In this document: piece after piece, positions 1 through 7,121 of the stretch
Layout of the letters: each line of letters opens with the position of its first letter
How positions within the stretch are numbered: the stretch's first letter is position 1
Source of the DNA: Clostridiales bacterium
Lineage (GTDB): Bacteria > Bacillota > Clostridia > TANB77 > CAG-508
DNA: 13,505 nucleotides
Direction: 5' to 3'
Assembly (NCBI GenBank): GCA_019417465.1
Contig: DXVF01000024.1
Coordinates: forward strand, 1 to 13,505
Translations under genes and position numbers: made by a program
Notes under the pieces: generated by a model
Database searches by the model: none
What the model saw: the letters and a program-made list of their open reading frames with translations, nothing else
Told to the model about the DNA's origin: nothing

Positions 1-132
1 ATTATATATAATTTTATGTTTTCATTTTATTTTTTCTTTATTTTTCATTTTAATGATATTTTTTATTTTCTTTTTAATTAATTATTTTTTAATTATTTTT
101 CTTTTTTATTTAATTATATATTAAATTTCACT
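1..132. other. AT-rich gene-free tail after mnmE
   Basis: This stretch is almost entirely A and T, with T-runs on the plus strand. On the minus strand (downstream of mnmE) it reads as A-rich sequence with many stops and no ribosome binding site followed by an open frame. In many bacteria mnmG follows mnmE, but no trace of it is visible in the bases available. I see no convincing terminator hairpin. Confidence 0.5.
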
Positions 133-1506
133 TTATTTACCTAAACAGAATTTTGAAAATATTTCATTTATTATATCTTCTGACACATTTTGCCCAGTAA
201 TTGTACCTAAATCACTAAGTGATTCTTTAATATAAATCCCAGTTATATCAATTGGTAAATTTTGCTTTATTGTATTTATTGCCTGTTTTATATTACATTC
301 TGCTTTTTTTATTTGATTTTTATGTCTAGCATTTGTTATTACCATCGAATTATCTAATTCAATATCACCTATATTGAACATATTATTTATATTATTATAT
401 AAATCCTGTATACCATCACCTAACTTAGCAGACATTTTTACAACAGGAATTTGTAAGTTTAATATTTCTTCTTTCTCATCTAATACATGTTTCCCTAAGT
501 CATTTTTATTTAGAACAATAATTGAATTCTTATTCTTTATCAATTCTAATATTTTATAATCTTCTTTCTCTAATTCTCTTGAATTATCAAAAATCGAAAT
601 TATCAAATCTGCTTTATTCACTAAACTAATTGATTTATTTACACCAATTTCTTCTATTTTATCGCTTGTCTCTCTAATACCTGCCGTATCAATTAGTTTT
701 AACGGTATTCCTTTTAAATTAATATATTCCTCGATTGTATCTCTTGTAGTTCCTGCAATATCACTTACAATAGCTCTTTCCTCATCAAGAATCAAATTTA
801 ATAGTGAAGACTTTCCAGCATTTGGTTTTCCTATTATTATTGTTTTTATTCCTTCTTTTAATATTTTTCCAGTTTCAAAGCTTTTTTCTAAAGCCTTTAA
901 TTTTTCCAATATATTACTCAATTCTTTTATTGCTCTATTATTTGTGACTTCCTCAATATCATATTCTGGATAATCGATTGTAGCTTCTATATCTGACATA
1001 ATATCTAATAAATCAATTCTTATTTCCTCGATTTTCTTTGATAAGCTTCCCTCTAGCTGATTAATAGACGCTTTTGCCTCTTTTTCAGTTTTTGAATTAA
1101 TTAAATCAATTACAGATTCAGCCTGAGATAAATCAATTCTACCATTTAAAAAAGCTCTTTTAGTAAATTCACCTGGCTGCGCAAGATTTGCTCCATTTTT
1201 TAAACATTCTTCTAATATTAGTTTTTGAACAATCAATCCACCATGTGAATTAATTTCACACATATCTTCAGTTGTATAACTCTTAGGTGATTTAAAAAAC
1301 GATACTAATACTTCATCTATTATTTCATCTGTTTCAGAATCTACAATATATCCGAATTTTATGTTATATCCTTTTATATCGTCAAAATTATTATTTTTAG
1401 GTTTGAAAATCTTTTTCAATATTTTAAAACTTTCTTTTCCACTCATTCTTATTATCCCTATTCCACCGTTTCCCATTGCAGTAGAAATTGCAACAATAGT
1501 CTCCAT
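133..1506 (-). CDS. mnmE: tRNA uridine-5-carboxymethylaminomethyl modification GTPase MnmE
   Basis: MnmE is a G protein that, with MnmG, installs the carboxymethylaminomethyl group on wobble U34 of certain tRNAs in the cytosol. The 457-residue product has the family's usual length. An N-terminal folate-binding domain (about 1-115) is followed by a helical domain interrupted by a Ras-like G domain. The G motifs are visible: GKPNAGKS at about 226-233, TTRD at 253-256, DTAG at 273-276 and NKND at 333-336. The protein ends in FCLGK, matching the conserved C-terminal FCxGK whose cysteine is essential in the family. I chose the ATG at 1506, which sits behind a perfect AGGAGG with 7 bases of spacing and gives the family N-terminus METIVAIST. 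A frame extending 10 codons further upstream has no ribosome binding site. It is the last gene of the minus-strand cluster, about 100 bases after jag. Confidence 0.97.
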   Translation of the reverse strand: METIVAISTAMGNGGIGIIRMSGKESFKILKKIFKPKNNNFDDIKGYNIKFGYIVDSETDEIIDEVLVSFFKSPKSYTTEDMCEINSHGGLIVQKLILEECLKNGANLAQPGEFTKRAFLNGRIDLSQAESVIDLINSKTEKEAKASINQLEGSLSKKIEEIRIDLLDIMSDIEATIDYPEYDIEEVTNNRAIKELSNILEKLKALEKSFETGKILKEGIKTIIIGKPNAGKSSLLNLILDEERAIVSDIAGTTRDTIEEYINLKGIPLKLIDTAGIRETSDKIEEIGVNKSISLVNKADLIISIFDNSRELEKEDYKILELIKNKNSIIVLNKNDLGKHVLDEKEEILNLQIPVVKMSAKLGDGIQDLYNNINNMFNIGDIELDNSMVITNARHKNQIKKAECNIKQAINTIKQNLPIDITGIYIKESLSDLGTITGQNVSEDIINEIFSKFCLGK

Positions 1507-1525
1507 ATTTTTCCCTCCTAATTTT

Positions 1526-1589
1526 AAAAAAATCAAAGTTAGAGATCAGTTTAATAATTAATATCTATAAACTAAAATCCGAACTTTGA
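1526..1589 (-). terminator. Terminator-like nested hairpin between jag and mnmE
   Basis: On the minus strand an 8-bp outer stem (1582-1589 with 1533-1540) encloses a 6-bp inner stem (1568-1573 with 1548-1553) and is followed by seven U residues (1532-1526). This then leads into the mnmE ribosome binding site. The arrangement resembles an intrinsic terminator or attenuator between jag and mnmE. The loops are larger than in a typical terminator, so efficiency is uncertain. Confidence 0.4.
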
Positions 1590-1608
1590 CTTCCGATTTA
1601 TTATTCAA

Positions 1609-2289
1609 TTATTTTTTTGAAATTACAATTCTTCTATTTGGTTCCTCTCCAATACTATGTGTATCAATATTATTGTTTTCTTGTAATTTACTATGTATTA
1701 TTTTTCTTTCATAAGCAGACATTGGCTCTAATGTAATTGATTTTCCTGTTTTTATAACTGTCTTTGATATTTTAATTGCTAACTCTTCTAATGTTCTTTC
1801 TCTTTTTTCTCTATAACCCTCGATATCTAATAAAACTTTCGCCCTATCTTCAAAATTTTTATTCACTATGTTTGATAAAATTATTTGTAAAGCATTTAAG
1901 TTTTCTCCTCTATATCCAATTAATTTTCCTGCATATTTTCCATTTAATTCAACTAAAATTTCATTATTAACAATATTAATCTTATATCCTATTTCATTAT
2001 TAGGTAATTTTTCTATAAATTGTTTCAAAAAGTCTTCTAATATTATTTTTCTATCTTCTATATTTGTAATAGGCTTCTTTTCTTTTTTGATGATATTATT
2101 TTCTTTTTTCTCTTTTATTTTTAATTCAACTTTAACAACTCTTGGAGTTAATATACTAAAAAAACTTCTCTTTTCTGTATTTTCTAAAATTTTTATTTCT
2201 ACATCATTTTTAGAAACATTTAATTTTTTTAATCCATTTTCAATTGCTTCGTTTGTTGTTTTTCCTTCGGAAATAATACTCTCAAGCAT
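1609..2289 (-). CDS. jag: Jag (SpoIIIJ-associated) KH-R3H RNA-binding protein
   Basis: Jag (also KhpB/EloR) is a cytosolic RNA-binding protein encoded beside YidC in Gram-positive bacteria and linked to cell elongation, sporulation and post-transcriptional control. The 226-residue product shows the three expected parts. There is a Jag-N domain (about 1-58), a lysine/glutamate-rich linker (about 58-90), and a KH domain with GKLIGYRGENL, followed by an R3H domain covering the last 60 or so residues, with its R-x3-H signature near YERKIIHSKL. The ATG lies behind AAGGAGG inside the end of yidC, and the two genes overlap by 8 bases. This suggests coupled translation of the insertase and its RNA-binding partner. 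Confidence 0.93.
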   Translation of the reverse strand: MLESIISEGKTTNEAIENGLKKLNVSKNDVEIKILENTEKRSFFSILTPRVVKVELKIKEKKENNIIKKEKKPITNIEDRKIILEDFLKQFIEKLPNNEIGYKINIVNNEILVELNGKYAGKLIGYRGENLNALQIILSNIVNKNFEDRAKVLLDIEGYREKRERTLEELAIKISKTVIKTGKSITLEPMSAYERKIIHSKLQENNNIDTHSIGEEPNRRIVISKK

Positions 2290-3202
2290 TTTCTTTTTCC
2301 TCCTTAGAATTCATAATTTTTTGAATAATTATTCTTTCTATAATCATTAAAACATTACTTACTAACCAGTATAAAGCTAATCCTAATGGTGCTATTAAAG
2401 CAATTGATACTGACATAATAGGCATCATATATGACATACTCTTATTCATGCTTTGCATTGCTTCTAATTCATTTGAATCTCCTTCTTTAACTGATTCCTT
2501 CTCATTTTTATCTTTATCGTTTTGCATATTAGTAGTCATTTTGATAGAAATAAAAGAAGATATTACATATAAAATAGGTATAATATATACTTTATAATCA
2601 TTTAAACTCTGTGTTGGAACTTTACTCAAATCTAAACCTATAAAATCCATATTTAATCTTAAATTTTCTAATTCTTTTTTCTTATTCTCTAATTGTTCTC
2701 TATCTTCTATATTATCATTTTGTAAGTTATTTGTTATTTCTTGATAGTCAGATTCCGCAGCATTTATTATTGCTATCTCTTTATATGACGATTTATTACT
2801 ACTTTCTTCTACTCTTTTTTCATATTCTTTATATATATCTAACTCTTGAACATGTTTCATATGAGTTAATGGTTGACTAACTAACCAAAATACAGATAAA
2901 ATTATAACTATTTGTATAATAGCACTTAAACATCCACTAAAAGGATTCATCTTTTCTCTCTTATACAATTCCATTATTTCTTGGTTTAATTTCTCTTGAT
3001 TATTCTTATATTTCTTTTGAATTTCCTGAGTTTCCTTTTGTATCTTAGAAGTTTTTTTCATTGATTTCTGTTGGCTAATTGTTATAGGAACTAAAATTAT
3101 TCTCAATATTATAGAAAATAATATTATAGCTATACCATAATTATTAAATACATTATATAATATATTTAATAAATATCCAAAAAGATCTGATAATAATCCC
3201 AT
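2282..3202 (-). CDS. yidC: Membrane protein insertase YidC/SpoIIIJ (Oxa1 family)
   Basis: YidC inserts and folds proteins in the cytoplasmic membrane, alone or with Sec. The 306-residue product has hydrophobic segments at about 22-41, 89-109, 204-222 and 258-289. Arg34 in the first segment matches the conserved groove arginine of the family. The FIGLDLSKVP stretch (188-196) matches the conserved motif before the third segment. Unlike many SpoIIIJ proteins there is no clear lipoprotein signal peptide or lipobox cysteine: translation starts almost directly in front of the first insertase segment. The loop between segments 2 and 3 (about 112-185) is long, highly charged and probably coiled coil. 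The ATG has a perfect AGGAGG. The gene sits 13 bases after yidD and overlaps jag. Confidence 0.95.
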   Translation of the reverse strand: MGLLSDLFGYLLNILYNVFNNYGIAIILFSIILRIILVPITISQQKSMKKTSKIQKETQEIQKKYKNNQEKLNQEIMELYKREKMNPFSGCLSAIIQIVIILSVFWLVSQPLTHMKHVQELDIYKEYEKRVEESSNKSSYKEIAIINAAESDYQEITNNLQNDNIEDREQLENKKKELENLRLNMDFIGLDLSKVPTQSLNDYKVYIIPILYVISSFISIKMTTNMQNDKDKNEKESVKEGDSNELEAMQSMNKSMSYMMPIMSVSIALIAPLGLALYWLVSNVLMIIERIIIQKIMNSKEEKENA

Positions 3203-3215
3203 ATATCCTCCTTTG

Positions 3216-3434
3216 TTATTTTAAAGGGTCATATCCACCTTTTGAAAATGGATTACACTTTAATATTCTTTTTATTCCTAAATATATCCCTTTTATGCAT
3301 CCATACTTTTCAATTGCTTGAACAGTATATTCTGAACAAGTCGGATAATATTTACACTCTATCCCCATAGATTTAAACATGGGTGAAATAAATTTTTTGT
3401 ACACTTTAATAAAAAAAATCGTTACTTTTTTCAT
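3216..3434 (-). CDS. yidD: Membrane protein insertion efficiency factor YidD
   Basis: YidD is a small, basic, membrane-associated protein thought to help YidC-dependent insertion. The 72-residue product has the family hallmarks: an amphipathic basic N-terminus with an ISP motif (16-18), the cysteine motif CKYYPTCSEYT (27-37), and the C-terminal CNPFSKGGYDP (60-70). Its start codon overlaps the rnpA stop (ATGA), which implies translational coupling to RNase P protein. yidC follows 13 bases later. Confidence 0.95.
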   Translation of the reverse strand: MKKVTIFFIKVYKKFISPMFKSMGIECKYYPTCSEYTVQAIEKYGCIKGIYLGIKRILKCNPFSKGGYDPLK

Positions 3435-3775
3435 AATTTCATCAGCTTTGCTCTTTTAAAAATATTTTTCATATCTTTTTTTATTTCAAAATAATTAGCT
3501 TGTTTTATGTTTTTATTTTTATTCCATAAAAAAACAATATTATAACCTTGCTCAATGTCTTTATTAATTATTCTATAATTTTCTCTAATTAATCTTTTTA
3601 CTCTGTTTCTTTTTACGGCTTTACCAAGCTTAGTGTTTATGGCTATTCCAAGTATATTAGTATCTTTTTTATTTTTACTTATGTATACTATTATCTGGTT
3701 ACCATAATAAGATTTTCCTTTATTTAATACATAACTAAATTCATAATTTTTTTTTAACGTTAATATCTTTTTCAT
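3431..3775 (-). CDS. rnpA: Ribonuclease P protein component
   Basis: RnpA is the protein subunit of RNase P. It binds the catalytic RNA and helps it remove 5' leaders from pre-tRNAs. The 114-residue product is of normal size and carries the conserved RNR region GKAVKRNRVKRLIRE at 51-65. I chose the ATG at 3775, which gives the usual MKKILTLKKNYEF start. A GTG at 3784 is in frame but lies directly on the only purine-rich stretch, leaving no room for a ribosome binding site. It overlaps yidD by 4 bases and lies downstream of a terminator after rpmH, so its transcription probably relies on read-through or a promoter I cannot see. Confidence 0.95.
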   Translation of the reverse strand: MKKILTLKKNYEFSYVLNKGKSYYGNQIIVYISKNKKDTNILGIAINTKLGKAVKRNRVKRLIRENYRIINKDIEQGYNIVFLWNKNKNIKQANYFEIKKDMKNIFKRAKLMKL

Positions 3776-3801
3776 AAAACTCACTCTTTATTAATAATTA
3801 C

Positions 3802-3827
3802 AAAAAGAGCCATTTCTTAATGGCTCT
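3802..3827 (-). terminator. Intrinsic terminator between rpmH and rnpA
   Basis: On the minus strand, just after the rpmH stop, a perfect 9-bp stem (3819-3827 with 3806-3814) with a 4-base loop is followed by a run of U residues (3806-3802). This is a textbook intrinsic terminator, or partial terminator, that would lower expression of rnpA and the downstream genes relative to L34. Confidence 0.8.
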
Positions 3828-3832
3828 AAAAT

Positions 3833-3967
3833 TTAAGCACTTAATTTTTTTCTTCCTTTTGCACGTCTCGCCTTTAAAACATTTCTTCCAGCTCTAGTTT
3901 TCATTCTTTTCATAAAACCATGTTCTTTTTGTTCTTGTCTATTTTTGGGTTGAAAAGTTCTCTTCAT
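3833..3967 (-). CDS. rpmH: 50S ribosomal protein L34
   Basis: L34 is a small, very basic protein of the large ribosomal subunit. The 44-residue product starts MKRTFQPKNRQEQKEHGF and contains RMKTRAGRNVLKARRAKGRKKLSA, the unmistakable family sequence and length. The ATG is 7 bases behind a perfect AGGAGG. The gene is the first of the minus-strand cluster, with a strong promoter about 70 bases upstream and a terminator directly downstream. Confidence 0.97.
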   Translation of the reverse strand: MKRTFQPKNRQEQKEHGFMKRMKTRAGRNVLKARRAKGRKKLSA

Positions 3968-4033
3968 TATTGCACCTCCTATTTATATAAGCCGTTCTAA
4001 ACGGATTATTTCATTTTATTCGATAATGTTACA

Positions 4034-4063
4034 ATTATACATTAACATACGTAGTTATGTCAA
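4034..4063 (-). promoter_or_regulatory. Strong sigma-A-type promoter for rpmH
   Basis: Read on the minus strand, a perfect TTGACA (4063-4058) and a perfect TATAAT (4039-4034) are 18 bases apart. The leader then runs about 60 bases to rpmH and contains a small 5-bp hairpin (4000-4004 with 3992-3996) before the ribosome binding site. This fits a highly expressed ribosomal protein gene. Confidence 0.85.
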
Positions 4064-4102
4064 TACTAAAAAACAAATTTACAACAAAATTTTCTTTTTA
4101 TA

Positions 4103-4132
4103 TTGACTTTCTTTTTATATGTCTGTTATTAT
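4103..4132 (+). promoter_or_regulatory. Probable dnaA promoter
   Basis: TTGACT (4103-4108) is followed after 18 bases by TATTAT (4127-4132), preceded by TG at 4124-4125 as an extended -10. Transcription would cross the DnaA boxes at 4214-4254 before reaching dnaA, which suggests autoregulation by DnaA as in other Gram-positive bacteria. Confidence 0.55.
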
Positions 4133-4202
4133 TATAGAAAATATAAGAAAACAAAAGTATTTTTTCTTGTTGTATATTTGTAGAAACCCTTTATTTACTG
4201 CT

Positions 4203-4254
4203 GTTTCCACATGTGTGGATATTTATCAACATATGTGGATAAAATTGTGGATAA
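4203..4254. promoter_or_regulatory. oriC upstream DnaA-box cluster
   Basis: Two perfect reverse boxes TGTGGATAA lie at 4234-4242 and 4246-4254, 12 bases apart. Single-mismatch boxes are TGTGGATAT at 4214-4222 and TTATCAACA at 4223-4231, and a weaker GTTTCCACA is at 4203-4211. The cluster lies between the divergent rpmH and dnaA promoters and the dnaA start. It is the upstream half of a bipartite origin and a likely site of dnaA autoregulation. Confidence 0.85.
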
Positions 4255-4302
4255 GTAATGTTTCTACATTCATTTTAGAATTTTGGAAGGACTGAAAATA
4301 TA

Positions 4303-5644
4303 ATGCAAAGTGAATTAAATGAACTTTTAACTAAAGCAAAAGAACTTTTAAAAGATGAGACCACAAAAATTTCATATGAAACCTGGATAAAAAACTTAGA
4401 GATACAAAGCGCTGATAATGGTAACATAATTTTACTTGCAAGCTCAACATTTCAAAGAGATGCAATTGAGTCAAGATATCATGATTTACTAACAAATACA
4501 TTTAACTTTATTACAAATAAAGAGTGTTCTGTTACTATTATTGCAAAAGATGAAGTCCAAGAATCTAATTTGTCTAGTAATTCTAATTCTACAGTAGACA
4601 CTACTAGTGGTTATTCCAATTCTACATTAAATCCAAAATATACTTTCGATACTTTTGTAGTTGGTAACAATAATAGATTTGCTCATGCAGCTGCTTTAGC
4701 AGTAGCAGAAGCTCCAGCAACTTCGTATAATCCGTTATTTATTTATGGGCGGCGTTGGTCTTGGAAAAACACATTTAATGCATTCTATTGGAAATGAAAT
4801 ACTAAGAAAAAACCGAGATTCAAAAATTTTATATGTAACCTCAGAAAAATTTACTAATCAACTTATTAATGCAATTAAGGATAATAAAAATGAACAATTT
4901 AGAACTAAGTATAGAAATATAGATGTATTATTAATAGATGATATCCAGTTTATTGCTGGTAAAGAAAGAATTCAAGAAGAGTTTTTTCATACTTTTAATA
5001 CATTACATGAAAGTGGAAAACAAATAATAATTTCAAGCGATAGACCTCCAAAAGATATTCAATTATTAGAAGATAGATTAAAATCTCGTTTTGAATGGGG
5101 ACTTATTGCTGATATATCAAATCCTGATTACGAAACACGTTTAGCCATATTAAGAAAAAAAGCACAATTAGATAATATCATAATAGATGATGAAATTTTA
5201 TCAAATATAGCAACGCGAATAGATTCTAATATTAGGGAATTAGAAGGAACCTTAAATAAATTGATTGCAAAATCTTCCTTAACAAATAGTCCTATTACAA
5301 TGGAAATGGCAGAAAAAGCAATTAATGATATAGTTTCTCAACAAGATAAAGTAATTTCTTCTGATTTCATTCAAGAAACTGTTGCAAAGTATTTTAATAT
5401 AAGCGCAAAAGAATTAAAAGGTTCAAAACGTTCTAACGATATAGCATTTCCTAGACAAATTGCTATGTACTTATGTAGAAATGTTGCTCAAATGTCTTTG
5501 CCTCAGATAGGAAAGGACTTTGGTAAGAGAGATCATACAACTGTAATGCATGCTTGTAATAAAATAGAACAAGAAATAAAAGAAAATCAAAATACAAAAC
5601 TAATTGTGGAAAGTGTGAAAAACATATTACTAACTGATAAATAG
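4303..5644 (+). CDS. dnaA: Chromosomal replication initiator DnaA (frameshifted in this sequence)
   Basis: DnaA is the AAA+ ATPase that binds DnaA boxes and opens the origin. Two overlapping frames, 4303-4797 and 4745-5644, together give the whole protein, which would be 446 residues if one base is removed. Domain I is at about 1-80, a Ser/Asn-rich linker at about 88-110, and the AAA+ core follows with Walker A (149-156), Walker B LLIDD (209-213) and sensor region IIISSDRPP (about 241-249). The DNA-binding signature KRDHTTV lies at 408-414. The break is at 4747-4750 in the codons for Walker A: one extra base (a G in the GGG run, or the following C) shifts the first frame, which then stops after 16 foreign residues. 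The ribosome binding site GGAAGGA (4285-4291) precedes the ATG. Because DnaA is essential, a sequencing or assembly error is the simplest explanation. A real mutation or recoding is not excluded. Confidence 0.95.
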
Positions 5645-5761
5645 TTTATATTTAAATTAATACATTGATTTTTTTAAAATTATGTTTGTAAAAATTTGTG
5701 TTTGCAGAATTAATAGCAAAATCTTCTTAGGGAAGTTTTACATTGGATATACACACCCCTA
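5645..5761. other. First part of the dnaA-dnaN gap without recognised elements
   Basis: These bases between the dnaA stop and the first DnaA box hold no open frame with a ribosome binding site, no perfect DnaA box and no convincing terminator. A weak 4-bp hairpin lies near 5730. A dnaN promoter may lie here, but I cannot point to one. Confidence 0.4.
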
Positions 5762-5913
5762 TGTTGATAACCTGTTAATAACATGTTGAAAACTTTATTA
5801 TCCACACTTTTAAATTTTACCCTGTAGATAACTTTATGATTTTTCCACAAAAGTATCAACATCAATTTTTATAGGGAAATAAACTATACACATAGTTATC
5901 CACATTATCCACA
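5762..5913. promoter_or_regulatory. oriC downstream DnaA-box cluster
   Basis: Perfect TTATCCACA boxes lie at 5798-5806, 5896-5904 and 5905-5913, the last two directly abutting. One-mismatch boxes are TGTTGATAA (5762-5770), TGTAGATAA (5823-5831) and TTTTCCACA (5841-5849), with a two-mismatch GTATCAACA at 5853-5861. The density and the tandem pair next to the unwinding track mark this as the functional downstream origin, as in Bacillus subtilis. Confidence 0.88.
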
Positions 5914-5917
5914 TAAC

Positions 5918-5952
5918 CTAATACTACTACTGCTAATTATATTTAATATTTA
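5918..5952 (+). promoter_or_regulatory. DnaA-trio track and probable unwinding element
   Basis: Four bases after the tandem boxes, the triplets CTA ATA CTA CTA CTG CTA run from 5918 to 5935, followed by an AT-only stretch to about 5952. This matches the DnaA-trio layout known from Gram-positive origins, in which DnaA filaments step from the last box onto single-stranded DNA. It is the best candidate for the site of initial strand opening. Confidence 0.75.
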
Positions 5953-5971
5953 TAAAGGAGACGATGACAAA

Positions 5972-7087
5972 ATGAAAATAATTTGTGAAAAGGATAAAAT
6001 CCTTAAAGCACTTAATTCCGTAACAAAAGCTGTAGCTTCTAAAACAACAATGCCTATTTTAGAAGGTATACTAATTCAAACAAATGAAAATGAAGTAAAA
6101 TTAACTACATATGATTTAGAAATAGGTATAGAATATATAATAGAATGTGAAGTAAAAGAACAAGGAGCAACAGTAGTTAATGCTATAATGTTTAGTGAAA
6201 TAATTAGAAAATTACCAGACACAGAAATAAATATAGAACTAAATGAAAAAAATCTTTTAGTAATAGAATGTGAAGGTTCTTTATATAAACTTGCAACAAT
6301 GAATCCAACAGAATTTCCAGAACTACCTCAAATTAATATAGAAAATTCTATAGAAATAGAACAAAATGCTTTAAAAGATATGATAAGAAAAACAATTTTT
6401 GCTGTAAGTACGGAAGAAAACAGACCTATTTTCACAGGATGTTTATTTGAAATATCAAATAATAAATTAAACTTAGTTGCTGTTGATGGTTTTAGACTAG
6501 CATGGAAAAGTAGATTTTTACAATCTAAAATAAATGATTTTACAGCTGTGATTCCTGGAAGAACTTTAAATGAAATTAATAAAATAATATTAGATTCATT
6601 TGATACAATAAAAATTGGAGTTGCAAAAAATCAAGCTTTATTTGAAATGGAAAATTGTAAAATTGTTACAAGATTATTAGATGGTGAATTTTTAAATTAT
6701 TCTAGCGTTATACCAGAAAATTGGGAGACTAGAATAAGAGTAAATAAGGATATTATACAGAATTGTTTTGAAAGAATTAGTTTAATTTCATCTTCTAGCA
6801 TAGAAAAAGAAAAGAAATATCCTGTTAAAGTGATGATAGATATAGGAAAAGTAACAATTTCTTGTACTAATCAAACAGGAGACGCAAAGGAAGAAATATA
6901 TGTTTCTACAGAAGGAAAAAATCTAGAGGTAGGTTTTAATCCAAAGTATTTCTTAGATGCATTAAGAGCAATTGATGATGAAGAAGTATTTATAGATTTT
7001 GGGACAAGCATATCTCCATGTATAATAAGACCAGTAGATGATGGAGATTATATATATATGATCTTACCAATTAGATTAAAAGATTAA
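5972..7087 (+). CDS. dnaN: DNA polymerase III beta subunit (sliding clamp)
   Basis: DnaN forms the ring-shaped dimer that holds the replicative polymerase and other enzymes on DNA. The 371-residue product matches the usual clamp length and fold of three repeated domains (about 1-125, 126-245 and 246-371). It has the family start MKIICEKDKILKALNSV, the central FAVSTEENRPIFTGCLFE and the terminal YMILPIRLKD. The ATG lies 11 bases behind AAAGGAG (5954-5960). A three-codon frame (ATG ACA AAA TGA, 5964-5975) overlaps the start codon out of frame. The gene follows the origin and precedes recF by 34 bases. Confidence 0.96.
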   Translation: MKIICEKDKILKALNSVTKAVASKTTMPILEGILIQTNENEVKLTTYDLEIGIEYIIECEVKEQGATVVNAIMFSEIIRKLPDTEINIELNEKNLLVIECEGSLYKLATMNPTEFPELPQINIENSIEIEQNALKDMIRKTIFAVSTEENRPIFTGCLFEISNNKLNLVAVDGFRLAWKSRFLQSKINDFTAVIPGRTLNEINKIILDSFDTIKIGVAKNQALFEMENCKIVTRLLDGEFLNYSSVIPENWETRIRVNKDIIQNCFERISLISSSSIEKEKKYPVKVMIDIGKVTISCTNQTGDAKEEIYVSTEGKNLEVGFNPKYFLDALRAIDDEEVFIDFGTSISPCIIRPVDDGDYIYMILPIRLKD

Positions 7088-7099
7088 AAATGAATAATG

Positions 7100-7108
7100 T
7101 TTTCCACA
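7100..7108 (+). promoter_or_regulatory. DnaA-box-like site in front of recF
   Basis: TTTTCCACA differs from the consensus TTATCCACA by one base and lies in the 34-base dnaN-recF gap, directly upstream of the recF ribosome binding site. The same variant occurs in the origin cluster at 5841-5849. Binding by DnaA is possible but a single weak site may be chance. Confidence 0.35.
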
Positions 7109-7121
7109 GTTGAGGCACAAT

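Noticed and set aside
374..559. Short plus-strand frames inside mnmE (374-559, 1361-1561)
   Set aside because: Both lie antisense to well-conserved MnmE sequence and have no ribosome binding site; they are shadows.
1868..2350. A 160-codon open frame on the plus strand across jag
   Set aside because: It is antisense to a clear jag gene, shows low-complexity Phe/Ile/Leu-rich sequence typical of AT-rich shadow frames, and matches no family I know.
4745..5644. Independent short DnaA starting at the internal ATG
   Set aside because: No ribosome binding site precedes this ATG, and the upstream frame encodes proper domains I and II, so a frameshifted single gene is the better reading.
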